Position numbers and translations under genes: made by a program
The notes under the pieces: generated by a model
The model's input: only the letters and a program-made list of their open reading frames with translations
The model's database searches: none
Told to the model about the DNA's origin: nothing
Shown here: piece after piece, positions 1 through 7,250 of the stretch
How positions within the stretch are numbered: position 1 is the first letter of the stretch
Layout: each line of letters opens with the position of its first letter
Source: an uncultured Clostridia bacterium
GTDB taxonomy: Bacteria > Bacillota > Clostridia > TANB77 > CAG-508
Assembly: GCA_947632745.1 (NCBI GenBank)
Contig: CANRQH010000010.1
Span: forward strand, 1-25,244
Reading direction: 5' to 3'
Length of the DNA stretch: 25,244 bases

Positions 1-99
1 CTCTCATAATTAATATTTTTAGCCGTCAAACTTTAAATATTATATCATGTTTGGGGTGGGTATTTTTGTTACTTTGCCCAAAACCATAAGTTTTCCGTT

Positions 100-120
100 A
101 CCACGGGTATAACCCGTGGT
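100..120. repeat. Perfect inverted repeat (9-bp arms, 3-nt loop)
   Basis: ACCACGGGT (100-108) and ACCCGTGGT (112-120) form a perfect 9-bp stem around ATA. It is much richer in G+C than its surroundings and has no T run directly after it, so it is more likely a structured RNA end, an operator or a REP-like element than a simple terminator. No gene can be assigned to 1-280. Confidence 0.6.
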
Positions 121-137
121 TTACCCTTAAAGTTAAT

Positions 138-168
138 AAAAAAATGTAGGAAATCCTACATTTTTTTT
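138..168. terminator. Rho-independent terminator, bidirectional in form
   Basis: TGTAGG (145-150), loop AAAT, CCTACA (155-160), with seven A before and eight T after. The A and T tracts extend the stem, so it could terminate transcription from either side. It probably ends a transcript entering from outside the window. Confidence 0.75.
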
Positions 169-280
169 GCCCAAATAGTGAAAAGTTAAAAGAATTTAAA
201 AAATTCATTACTACCAAAAAATCTACCAAAATTTATTCATTGGAATTTTAAAAAAAATAATAGTATTTTAAATGATTTTG

Positions 281-289
281 TGTTATAAT
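281..289 (+). promoter_or_regulatory. Extended -10 promoter for the antitoxin-like gene
   Basis: TG at 281-282 followed by one base and TATAAT at 284-289 is a TGnTATAAT extended -10 element. No good -35 is visible 17 bases upstream. It sits about 35 bases before the chosen ATG at 326. Confidence 0.45.
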
Positions 290-325
290 ATTATTAGAAT
301 TTTCAAAGAAAGGACAGTGAAAATT

Positions 326-517
326 ATGATTAATGAAAAACAAGAAATTCTTGCAACAGTAAATACTTTACCTGATGATACTACTTGGGATGATGCAATT
401 TATACTTTATATTTACATTCAAAATTACAAAAAAGTCAAGATGATATTAAACATGGTAGAGTAATGACTATTGAAGAATCTAAAGAAAGGATGAGAAAAA
501 AATCGAATAGTTTATGA
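326..517 (+). CDS. Orphan antitoxin-like small protein
   Basis: This 63-residue acidic protein resembles the short antitoxins found just upstream of RelE/ParE toxins in Clostridia. The N-terminal half contains LPDDTTWDDAIYTLYL, and the C-terminal half has the typical tail HGRVMTIEESKERMRKK. ATG 326 is preferred over the in-frame ATG at 272 because AGAAAGGA lies about 11 bases upstream, and because the -10 element at 281-289 would lie inside the longer gene. In the family the antitoxin binds its toxin and represses the shared operon. Here only a toxin fragment follows (504-617), in another frame. The assignment rests on sequence pattern and context, not on a database match. Confidence 0.6.
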   Translation: MINEKQEILATVNTLPDDTTWDDAIYTLYLHSKLQKSQDDIKHGRVMTIEESKERMRKKSNSL

Positions 518-617
518 TGTTTCTGAAGATTCAAATACCGTTTACATACATTTTGTCGTTCATGGTAAAAGAAATTTTAAATCATTTTACAAAGATTACA
601 TTAAAAATAATTTTTAA
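504..617 (+). pseudogene. C-terminal remnant of a RelE/ParE-family toxin
   Basis: From 504 a frame different from the antitoxin's encodes 37 residues beginning RIVYDVSEDSNTVYIHFVVH and ending in a stop at 615-617. The pattern RIVY-(D/E)-V followed by an I-h-V/I-HG-K/R strand is the final beta-hairpin of ParE/RelE toxins, which are normally about 90-100 residues. The N-terminal part with the start codon is absent: the frame is closed by TGA at 492-494, and the fragment overlaps the last codons of the antitoxin. A deletion fusing the antitoxin 3' end to the toxin 3' end explains this. The toxin is presumably dead. Confidence 0.6.
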
Positions 618-665
618 TTCAAATTGTTATTAAATGCTTTTGGGATATATTCATGAATAATTAAT

Positions 666-709
666 AAAGATGTCTTAAATTATCGTAAGGTATTTAAAGA
701 CATCTTTTT
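666..709 (+). terminator. Stem-loop terminator after the toxin remnant
   Basis: AAAGATGTCTTAAAT (666-680) pairs with ATTTAAAGACATCTTT (692-707), with one extra A, and is followed by T residues to 709. It separates the antitoxin/toxin remnant from the glycolytic operon. Confidence 0.7.
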
Positions 710-751
710 AACTTCTTTTGGAATTTCTTAGTTAAAATTTGTCCAAAACCC

Positions 752-780
752 TTGCAATATTTTAAGAAATGGTATAGAAT
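752..780 (+). promoter_or_regulatory. Promoter of the glycolytic operon
   Basis: TTGCAA (752-757) and TAGAAT (775-780) are separated by 17 bases and match sigma-A elements at 4/6 and 5/6 positions. The run TGGTATAGAAT could also be read as an extended -10 (TATAGA) with a 15-base spacer. The same TTGCAA plus TGGTATA arrangement recurs at 8694 and 13293. No CggR-type regulator gene precedes gap in this window. Confidence 0.6.
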
Positions 781-854
781 AATCATGTTAAAAAAGGACA
801 CAATAATCAAAACATTAAAAAAAAGCATTTTGTGTATTTAAAGGAGGAATTTTT

Positions 855-1871
855 ATGTCAGTAAAAGTAGCCATTAATGGTTTTGGACGTATTGGACGTC
901 TTGCATTTAGACAAATGTTTGGAGCACAAGGGTATGAAGTAGTTGCCATAAACGACTTAACAAGTCCAACAATGCTAGCACATTTGTTAAAATATGATTC
1001 AGCACAGGGAAGATACGAAAAAGCAGATACAGTAGTTGCAGGAGAAGATTCAATAACAGTAGATGGAAAAACAATAAAAATTTATGCAATGCCAAATGCT
1101 GAAGAACTTCCATGGGGAGAAATTGGAGTAGATGTTGTTTTAGAATGTACAGGTTTCTATACAACTAAAGAAAAAGCTTCAGCACACATAAAAGCAGGTG
1201 CAAAAAAAGTTGTTATTTCAGCACCAGCAGGAAAAGATTTACCAACAGTAGTTTATGGTGTAAATGAAAGTATTTTAAAACCAGAAGATACTGTAATTTC
1301 AGCAGCATCTTGTACAACAAACTGCTTAGCACCAATGGCTAAAGCTTTAAATGATTATGCACCAATTCAATCTGGAATAATGTCAACAATACATGCATAT
1401 ACAGGTGATCAAATGTTACTTGATGGTCCACATAGAAAAGGAAATTTAAGAAGAGCTAGAGCAGCAGCTGTAAATATAGTACCAAATTCTACAGGAGCAG
1501 CTAAAGCCATAGGACTTGTTATACCAGAATTAAATGGAAAATTAATTGGTTCAGCTCAACGTGTTCCAGTTCCAACAGGTTCTACAACAATTTTAACAGC
1601 TGTAGTAAAAGGAAAAGATATAACACCTGAAAGCATAAATGCAGCAATGAAATCTCAAAGTAATGAATCTTTTGGTTATACAGAAGAAGAAATAGTTTCT
1701 TCAGATGTTATAGGAATGAGATATGGTTCATTATTTGACGCAACACAAACAATGTGCATGCCACTTGGAGATGATTTATATCAAGTTCAAGTTGTTGCAT
1801 GGTATGATAACGAAAATTCTTATACTAGCCAAATGGTTAGAACTATAAAATATTTTGCAGAATTAGGATAA
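855..1871 (+). CDS. gap: Type I glyceraldehyde-3-phosphate dehydrogenase
   Basis: This 338-residue enzyme oxidises glyceraldehyde-3-phosphate to 1,3-bisphosphoglycerate with NAD+ and phosphate in the cytoplasm. The Rossmann fold opens with NGFGRIGR (residues 8-15), and Asp34 at the end of the second strand fits NAD specificity. The catalytic cysteine is Cys153 in SAASCTTNCLAP. The helix motif HAYTGDQ and the C-terminal WYDNENSYT are also present. Length is normal for the family. The start follows AAGGAGG (841-847) by 7 bases. It is the first gene of the gap-pgk-tpiA-gpmI-eno operon and contains CGT but no CGG arginine codons. Confidence 0.97.
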   Translation: MSVKVAINGFGRIGRLAFRQMFGAQGYEVVAINDLTSPTMLAHLLKYDSAQGRYEKADTVVAGEDSITVDGKTIKIYAMPNAEELPWGEIGVDVVLECTGFYTTKEKASAHIKAGAKKVVISAPAGKDLPTVVYGVNESILKPEDTVISAASCTTNCLAPMAKALNDYAPIQSGIMSTIHAYTGDQMLLDGPHRKGNLRRARAAAVNIVPNSTGAAKAIGLVIPELNGKLIGSAQRVPVPTGSTTILTAVVKGKDITPESINAAMKSQSNESFGYTEEEIVSSDVIGMRYGSLFDATQTMCMPLGDDLYQVQVVAWYDNENSYTSQMVRTIKYFAELG

Positions 1872-1891
1872 TTAAATAAAAAAATAATCAG

Positions 1892-1915
1892 GGTGGCGGA
1901 AGGTTCCTTGCCACC
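1892..1915 (+). other. Stem-loop in the gap-pgk intergenic region
   Basis: GGTGGC-GGAA (1892-1901) pairs with TTCC-TT-GCCACC (1904-1915), leaving a small bulge. It is G+C-rich against an A+T-rich background and lacks a clean T run. A partial attenuator or an mRNA processing/stabilising structure after gap is the likely role, as often seen where gap mRNA is more abundant than the rest of the operon (inference). Confidence 0.5.
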
Positions 1916-1964
1916 TCATATTTATTTATCAAAATTTGTTATTTAGGAAGGAATGTGATTAATT

Positions 1965-3149
1965 ATGAATAAAAAAACTGTTAAAGATATTGATTTAAAA
2001 GATAAAAAAGTTTTAGTTAGATGTGACTTTAATGTACCTATGGATGAAAACCAAAATATCACTGATAACACAAGAATAAAAGCAGCTCTACCAACAATAA
2101 AATATTTATTAGAGCAAAATTGTAAAGTAATCTTATGTTCTCACTTAGGAAGACCAAAAGGAGAAGTATTGCCAGAGTTTTCTTTAAAACCAGTAGCAAA
2201 AGAATTATCTAGACTACTTGGAAAAGATGTAATTATGGCAAATGATGTTGTAGGAGAAGATGCTAAACAAAAAGCAGAAAATATAAAAAATGGAGAAATT
2301 TTATTACTTGAAAACTTAAGATTCCATAGAGAAGAAACAGATAATGACCCAGAATTTGCAAAAAGACTTGCTTCATTTGGAGAAATTTTTGTAAATGATG
2401 CATTTGGAACAGCACATAGAGCACATGCTTCAACAGAAGGTGTAACAAAATATTTACCTGCTGTATCTGGATTTTTGATTGAAAAAGAACTAAAATTTTT
2501 AGGAGATGCAATATCTAATCCAGAAAGACCATTTATGGCAATATTAGGAGGAAGAAAAGTTTCAGACAAAATTGGTGTAATAGAAAGCTTGCTTGAAAAA
2601 GTTGATGTATTACTTATCGGTGGAGCAATGGCATACACATTTTTTAAAGCCATGGGATATGAAGTTGGAAATTCTATATGTGAGCTAGATAAATTAGATT
2701 TAGCAAAAGAAATAATGCAAAAAGCAAAAGAAAAAAATGTTAAATTTATGCTACCAGTTGATACAAAAGTAGGAAAAGAATTTGATCCAAATACAGAAAG
2801 TAAGATAGTAAAATATACAGAAATTCCAGATGGCTGGGAAGGATTTGATATAGGAACAGAAACAATTAAAATATATGCAGAAGAATTAAAAAAAGCAAAA
2901 ACTATAATATGGAATGGTCCACTTGGATTATCTGAGTTTGAACAATTTGCAGTAGGTACAAATTCAATTGCAAAAACTTTAGCAGATTTAGATGTTGTTA
3001 AAATTATAGGTGGAGGAGATTCAGCAGCTGCAATTGAAAAAGCAGGTTTAGCAGATAAATTTACTCATATTTCAACAGGAGGAGGAGCTTCTTTAGAATT
3101 CTTGGAAGGTAAAAAATTACCAGGAATTGAAGCTTTACAAGATAAATAA
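1965..3149 (+). CDS. pgk: Phosphoglycerate kinase
   Basis: This 394-residue monomeric kinase transfers the acyl phosphate of 1,3-bisphosphoglycerate to ADP, giving ATP and 3-phosphoglycerate. The N-terminal substrate domain shows RCDFNVPMD, TRIKAALPTIKYL and SHLGRPKG. The C-terminal nucleotide domain carries the IGGGDSAAA loop and the STGGGASLEFLEGKKLPG ending. Length is normal. AGGAAGGAA just upstream is the ribosome binding site, within a longer leader motif shared with spoIIIAC, AD and AG. It follows gap by 93 bases. Confidence 0.97.
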   Translation: MNKKTVKDIDLKDKKVLVRCDFNVPMDENQNITDNTRIKAALPTIKYLLEQNCKVILCSHLGRPKGEVLPEFSLKPVAKELSRLLGKDVIMANDVVGEDAKQKAENIKNGEILLLENLRFHREETDNDPEFAKRLASFGEIFVNDAFGTAHRAHASTEGVTKYLPAVSGFLIEKELKFLGDAISNPERPFMAILGGRKVSDKIGVIESLLEKVDVLLIGGAMAYTFFKAMGYEVGNSICELDKLDLAKEIMQKAKEKNVKFMLPVDTKVGKEFDPNTESKIVKYTEIPDGWEGFDIGTETIKIYAEELKKAKTIIWNGPLGLSEFEQFAVGTNSIAKTLADLDVVKIIGGGDSAAAIEKAGLADKFTHISTGGGASLEFLEGKKLPGIEALQDK

Positions 3150-3179
3150 AAATTAAAGCCTTATAAAATAAATAAAAAA

Positions 3180-3206
3180 TTATTGTAAATAATCATTTTA
3201 CAATAA
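3180..3206 (+). other. A+T-rich stem-loop between pgk and tpiA
   Basis: TTATTGTAAA (3180-3189) and TTTACAATAA (3197-3206) are perfect 10-base complements around a 7-base loop. There is no T run. It may be an mRNA processing or stability element. It is too A+T-rich to be a strong terminator. Confidence 0.4.
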
Positions 3207-3242
3207 ATAAAAAGGTTAAAAATATATAAAGGAGTTGAAGGT

Positions 3243-3995
3243 GTGAGAAAAAAAGTAATTGCAGGAAATTGGAAGATGAATATGCTTCCAAACGAAGCAA
3301 TAGAAATGATAACTAAATTGGCTGAATATGTTAAAGACACTAACAATGAAGTTGTTTTATGTGTGCCATATATAGATTTATTTTATTGTTTAATGACAGC
3401 TCAAGGAACAAACATAAAAATAGGTGCTCAAAATATGCACTATGAAGAAAAAGGTGCATATACTGGAGAAATATCTGCAAAAATGCTTAAATCCATAGGA
3501 GTAGAATATGTAATAATAGGGCATTCTGAAAGAAGAGAATATTTTGCGGAAACAGATGAAATAGTTAACAAAAAGGTAAAATCTGCATTTGCAAATGATT
3601 TAAAACCTATAGTTTGTGTAGGAGAAACATTAGAACAAAGAGAAGCAGGAAATACATTTGATATAATAACTGCTCAAACCGAAAAAGCACTATATGGTTT
3701 AAGTTTAGACGAAGTACAAAATACAATAATTGCATATGAACCAATTTGGGCAATTGGTACAGGAAAAACTGCAACAAGTGAAGATGCAAACGAAGCATGT
3801 AAAAAAATAAGAGAAAAAATTTCCAAAATCTATGGACAAAATGTGGCAAATGGAGTTATAATACAATACGGCGGAAGTATGAATCCAGAAAATGCTAAAG
3901 AATTACTTCAAATGCCAGATATAGATGGAGGCTTGGTTGGTGGTGCAAGCCTAAAGGCAGAAACTTTTGAAAAAATAGTAAACTATAATAAATAA
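3243..3995 (+). CDS. tpiA: Triose-phosphate isomerase
   Basis: This 250-residue TIM-barrel enzyme interconverts dihydroxyacetone phosphate and glyceraldehyde-3-phosphate. The substrate and catalytic residues are Asn9 and Lys11 (AGNWKMN), His94 (IIGHSERRE) and Glu166 (AYEPIWAIGTGKTA). The phosphate-binding YGGSM and GGLVGGASL loops close the barrel. The start codon is GTG at 3243, chosen because AAAGGAG (3228-3234) lies 8 bases upstream and the family begins here with (R)KKVIAGNWKMN. Length is normal. Confidence 0.97.
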   Translation: MRKKVIAGNWKMNMLPNEAIEMITKLAEYVKDTNNEVVLCVPYIDLFYCLMTAQGTNIKIGAQNMHYEEKGAYTGEISAKMLKSIGVEYVIIGHSERREYFAETDEIVNKKVKSAFANDLKPIVCVGETLEQREAGNTFDIITAQTEKALYGLSLDEVQNTIIAYEPIWAIGTGKTATSEDANEACKKIREKISKIYGQNVANGVIIQYGGSMNPENAKELLQMPDIDGGLVGGASLKAETFEKIVNYNK

Positions 3996-4055
3996 TAAAA
4001 AAATAATAAATAAAAATAATAAATAAAAAATGGTGAAAAAATCATAAATAATAAA
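3986..4055 (+). repeat. Low-complexity AATAATAAATAA tract
   Basis: Between tpiA and the Uma2-like gene is a stretch made almost only of A and T in repeating AAT/AAATA units. It could be slippage-prone filler. No stem-loop or promoter is obvious in it. Confidence 0.5.
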
Positions 4056-4082
4056 AGATTTAAGAAAGGGGCTAAATCTATT

Positions 4083-4718
4083 ATGAAGAAAGAAGGAAGT
4101 AAAATGAAAAATAATCTTTCAAAAAAATTAAATGAAGATTTAGAACCAAAGAAAATTTCTTATTATGAACTTTTAAAAATAGATGATGATAAAAGATATG
4201 AATTAATAAATGGAATACCATATTTAATGTCAAGTCCTACAGTAAATCATCAAGAAATTTTAGGAGAAATTTCCTTTCAAATCAGAAAATATTTAGAAGG
4301 GAAAAAATGTAAAGTTTTTATTGCACCATTAGATGTAAAATTATCAGGTGAAGAAGATGACAAAAAAGAATTTAATGTTGTTCAACCAGATATTATGGTT
4401 GTTTGTGACAAAGAGAAAATAAAAGAAAGAAATATTTTAGGTGCACCAGATTTAGTAATAGAAATTCTATCTAAATCAACCGCACAGCATGATAGACTTA
4501 TAAAATTAAATTTATATCAAAAGTTTGGGGTAAAAGAATATTGGATAGTTTCACCAGAAGAAAAAAATATTTCAGTATTTCTTTTAAATGATGAAAATGT
4601 ATATACAATTAAGGCATATTATTTAGATGACAAAATAAAAATAAATGTACTAAAAGAATGTTATATAGATTTAAAGAATTTTTGCATAGAAAATAATATT
4701 ATAATACAAAGAAAATAA
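4083..4718 (+). CDS. Uma2-family (DUF820) PD-(D/E)XK protein
   Basis: This 211-residue protein matches the Uma2/DUF820 family, a restriction-endonuclease-like fold common in cyanobacteria and some Bacillota. Diagnostic pieces are RYELINGIPYLMSSP near residue 40, the active-site strand VQPDIMVV, and GAPDLVIEILSKSTAQHDRL followed by YQKFGVKEYWIVSP. The acidic residues and lysine expected of the PD-(D/E)XK site are in place, so it is probably intact. The cellular role of Uma2 proteins is largely unknown; DNA cleavage is inferred from the fold. It sits inside the glycolytic operon, 87 bases after tpiA and 74 before gpmI, an unexpected place. ATG 4104, preceded by GAAGGAAG, is a possible alternative start. 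Confidence 0.85.
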   Translation: MKKEGSKMKNNLSKKLNEDLEPKKISYYELLKIDDDKRYELINGIPYLMSSPTVNHQEILGEISFQIRKYLEGKKCKVFIAPLDVKLSGEEDDKKEFNVVQPDIMVVCDKEKIKERNILGAPDLVIEILSKSTAQHDRLIKLNLYQKFGVKEYWIVSPEEKNISVFLLNDENVYTIKAYYLDDKIKINVLKECYIDLKNFCIENNIIIQRK

Positions 4719-4792
4719 GATTTTAGCAAATTAAAAAAGTAAACAATAAAATTTAAAAAACTAAAAATAACTTTAGAAAGGAAGCAATTTTT

Positions 4793-6328
4793 ATGGAAAA
4801 CAAATTAACAATGCTAATGATATTAGATGGATTTGGAGACAATATGGAAAAAGAAGGCAATGCAATAAAACTTGCTAAAACACCTAATATAGATAAAATT
4901 ACAAAAAAATATCCAACTACTAAAATACAAGCAAGTGGTCTAGCAGTAGGTCTTCCAGAAGGACAAATGGGAAATTCTGAAGTAGGACATACCAATATTG
5001 GTGCAGGAAGAATAGTATATCAAGAATTAACAAGAATAACAAAATCAATAGAAGACGGCGATTTCTTTTCTAATCCAGAACTTGTAAAAGCAATGGAAAA
5101 CTGCAAAAAAAATAATTCAAAACTTCACATACTAGGATTAGTATCAGATGGAGGAGTTCACAGCCACAATAGACATTTATATGGATTGCTAGAGATGGCA
5201 AAAAGAAAAGGATTAGAAAATGTATATGTACATTGTTTCTTAGATGGAAGAGACACACCTCCAGCATCTGCAGAAGGATATTTGTTAGACTTAGAAGAAA
5301 AAATGAAAGAAAAAGGAATTGGAAAAATTGCAAGTATATCTGGAAGATTTTACGCTATGGACAGAGATAAACGTTGGAACAGAATAGAAAAGGCATATAG
5401 AGCACTTGTCTATGGAGAAGGTAATAAAGCTGGGTCAAGTATAAATGCAATAGAAAGTTCATATCAAAAAGAAGTATTTGATGAATTTGTTGAACCAACA
5501 GTTATAACAAATGGTTCAAAACCAGTAGCTACAATAGAAGATGGCGATTCTGTAATTTTCTTCAATTTTAGACCAGATAGAGCAAGACAAATTACACGTT
5601 CAATAGTAGACAAAGATTTTAAAGAATTTGAAACTAAAAAAATGAACGTACACTTTGTATGTTTTACAAGTTATGACGAAACAATGCCAAATGTTCATAT
5701 AGCATTTAAAAAAGAACCTATAAAAAATACATTAGGTGAAGTCGTAAGCAAAAATGGAGGAACACAATTAAGAATTGCAGAAACAGAAAAATATGCACAT
5801 GTTACATTTTTCTTTAATGGAGGAGAAGAAAAGCAATATGAAAATGAAGATAGAATATTAGTACCATCTCCAAAAGTTGAAACATATGATATGAAGCCTG
5901 AAATGAGTGCATATGAAGTAACAGAAAAAGTTGTTGAAGCTATTAGTCAAAAAAAATATAATACAATTATTTTAAACTTTGCAAATCCAGATATGGTAGG
6001 ACACACAGGAAATTTAAATGCAGCTATAAAAGCAGTTGAAACAATAGATGAATGTGTAGGTAAAATAGTAAATATTATTGTAGAACAAAAAGCAAACTTA
6101 ATAATAACAGCAGACCATGGAAATGCAGAGCAAATGATAGACTATAAAACAGGAGAGCCACATACAGCTCATACTACAAACTTAGTACCATTAACTTTAA
6201 TATCTGAAAAAGAAAATGTAAAATTAAGAGAAGGAGGAAAATTAGCAGATATAGCACCAACAATGTTAGAATTAATGGGAATTGAAAAACCAGAAGAAAT
6301 GACAGGAATAAGCTTGATAGAAAAATAA
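4793..6328 (+). CDS. gpmI: 2,3-bisphosphoglycerate-independent phosphoglycerate mutase
   Basis: This 511-residue, two-Mn2+ enzyme converts 3-phosphoglycerate to 2-phosphoglycerate through a phosphoserine intermediate. Asp12 (LDGFG) and the nucleophile Ser62 (GQMGNSEVGHTNIGAGR) are present. The transferase domain has SDGGVHSH, FLDGRDTPP and SGRFYAMDRD, and the metal-binding alkaline-phosphatase-like part has FNFRPDRARQ, NPDMVGHTG and ADHGNAEQM. Length is typical (about 510). It is preceded by AGAAAGGAAG. Confidence 0.97.
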   Translation: MENKLTMLMILDGFGDNMEKEGNAIKLAKTPNIDKITKKYPTTKIQASGLAVGLPEGQMGNSEVGHTNIGAGRIVYQELTRITKSIEDGDFFSNPELVKAMENCKKNNSKLHILGLVSDGGVHSHNRHLYGLLEMAKRKGLENVYVHCFLDGRDTPPASAEGYLLDLEEKMKEKGIGKIASISGRFYAMDRDKRWNRIEKAYRALVYGEGNKAGSSINAIESSYQKEVFDEFVEPTVITNGSKPVATIEDGDSVIFFNFRPDRARQITRSIVDKDFKEFETKKMNVHFVCFTSYDETMPNVHIAFKKEPIKNTLGEVVSKNGGTQLRIAETEKYAHVTFFFNGGEEKQYENEDRILVPSPKVETYDMKPEMSAYEVTEKVVEAISQKKYNTIILNFANPDMVGHTGNLNAAIKAVETIDECVGKIVNIIVEQKANLIITADHGNAEQMIDYKTGEPHTAHTTNLVPLTLISEKENVKLREGGKLADIAPTMLELMGIEKPEEMTGISLIEK

Positions 6329-6398
6329 CTGTGACAAAAGCTAAAGATACATTAAATTTTTAAGAAGGGGGAAGTTAATTTAATTAACGAGTAAAAAA

Positions 6399-7133
6399 AT
6401 GCTTAGAACCACAAAAAACATGAGGGATAAATATGAAAAAATTCAAAACTGTTTGTTTGACTTAATCCCAGAAAGATGGGAAGAAATTTATTTATATGCA
6501 TCTGTTATAGAAGATGAAAATAAAGAACAAACTGGAGAAATGTATTTTTATTATTTTCCTAAAAGTTTACTTAAAAAGAAACCTGTAAATGTATACGAAG
6601 TACCAAAAAAATTTAATATTAATGAATCAGAATATCTAAAAATAGTAGATAATTTATATGAAATAATAAAAGAATTAAGGCAAGATTTTATAGATACTGA
6701 ACAAAGATTATGGACTAATATTACAATTTCAATAAGAAGTTCAAAATTCAAAATAGAATTCTTTTATGACAAAATAAGTAGAGAAGAATATTCAAGTTAT
6801 GTAAGACATGTAATATGGAGATATAATTATTTACATTTAGGTGGAGAATTAAAAGAAGAAAGAAAAATACTAAACAAATATTTAGATAATGCTGACGATA
6901 AAAAGCAAGAAAAAGAAGAATATGAAACAGGTATGTATATGAAAGCTTTAAACAATATAGTTGGGTTCGACAAAGAAATAAAAGTGGCCCAAGAAAGACA
7001 AAAAGAACAAGAACAAAGAATAATGGAAATAGAAGAAAGAAAAAATAAAAAAATGCAAGAAAAAATAAAAAAAGAAGAAGAAAAAAGACTTAAAGAAGAA
7101 GAAAAAAATAAAAATCAAATTTTAAAAAATTGA
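6399..7133 (+). CDS. YezG/DUF600-type immunity protein with coiled-coil tail
   Basis: Residues 10-150 resemble the YezG (DUF600) immunity/antitoxin family: YEKIQNCLFDLIPERWEEIYLYASVIED, YFYYFPKS, a Y-EVP-KFNI-E-EY segment, and an aromatic strand IKFEFFYDKIS-type followed by VIWRYNYL. In Bacillus, YezG relatives neutralise LXG/YeeF-type nuclease toxins. No toxin gene is next to it here. The last 60 residues are an almost continuous Lys/Glu helix, probably a coiled coil and not usual for the family. Translation initiation is odd: the G-rich AAGGGGGAAG (6365-6374) is about 25 bases from the ATG, although GTTAAT/ATTAAC (6374-6388) could fold and shorten the distance. It lies between gpmI and eno. 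Confidence 0.65.
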   Translation: MLRTTKNMRDKYEKIQNCLFDLIPERWEEIYLYASVIEDENKEQTGEMYFYYFPKSLLKKKPVNVYEVPKKFNINESEYLKIVDNLYEIIKELRQDFIDTEQRLWTNITISIRSSKFKIEFFYDKISREEYSSYVRHVIWRYNYLHLGGELKEERKILNKYLDNADDKKQEKEEYETGMYMKALNNIVGFDKEIKVAQERQKEQEQRIMEIEERKNKKMQEKIKKEEEKRLKEEEKNKNQILKN

Positions 7134-7250
7134 AATTATAATATATTAAAAAGTTTTATAACAGTTAATAAATGGGCGAAAATTATAATTGATATAGTTT
7201 AAGTTCTTTTTAGCTGTAAAAATAAAAAAAATTTAAAGGAGGAATTTCAA

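Noticed and set aside
272..325. Longer start for the antitoxin-like gene at ATG 272
   Set aside because: It would place the -10 element inside the gene and has no ribosome binding site; ATG 326 has both in order.
2141..2653. - strand open frame opposite pgk
   Set aside because: Shadow of the pgk reading frame; no start signals.
3986..4055. CRISPR-like or tandem repeat array
   Set aside because: Only irregular A+T-rich low-complexity sequence, with no constant repeat and spacer lengths.
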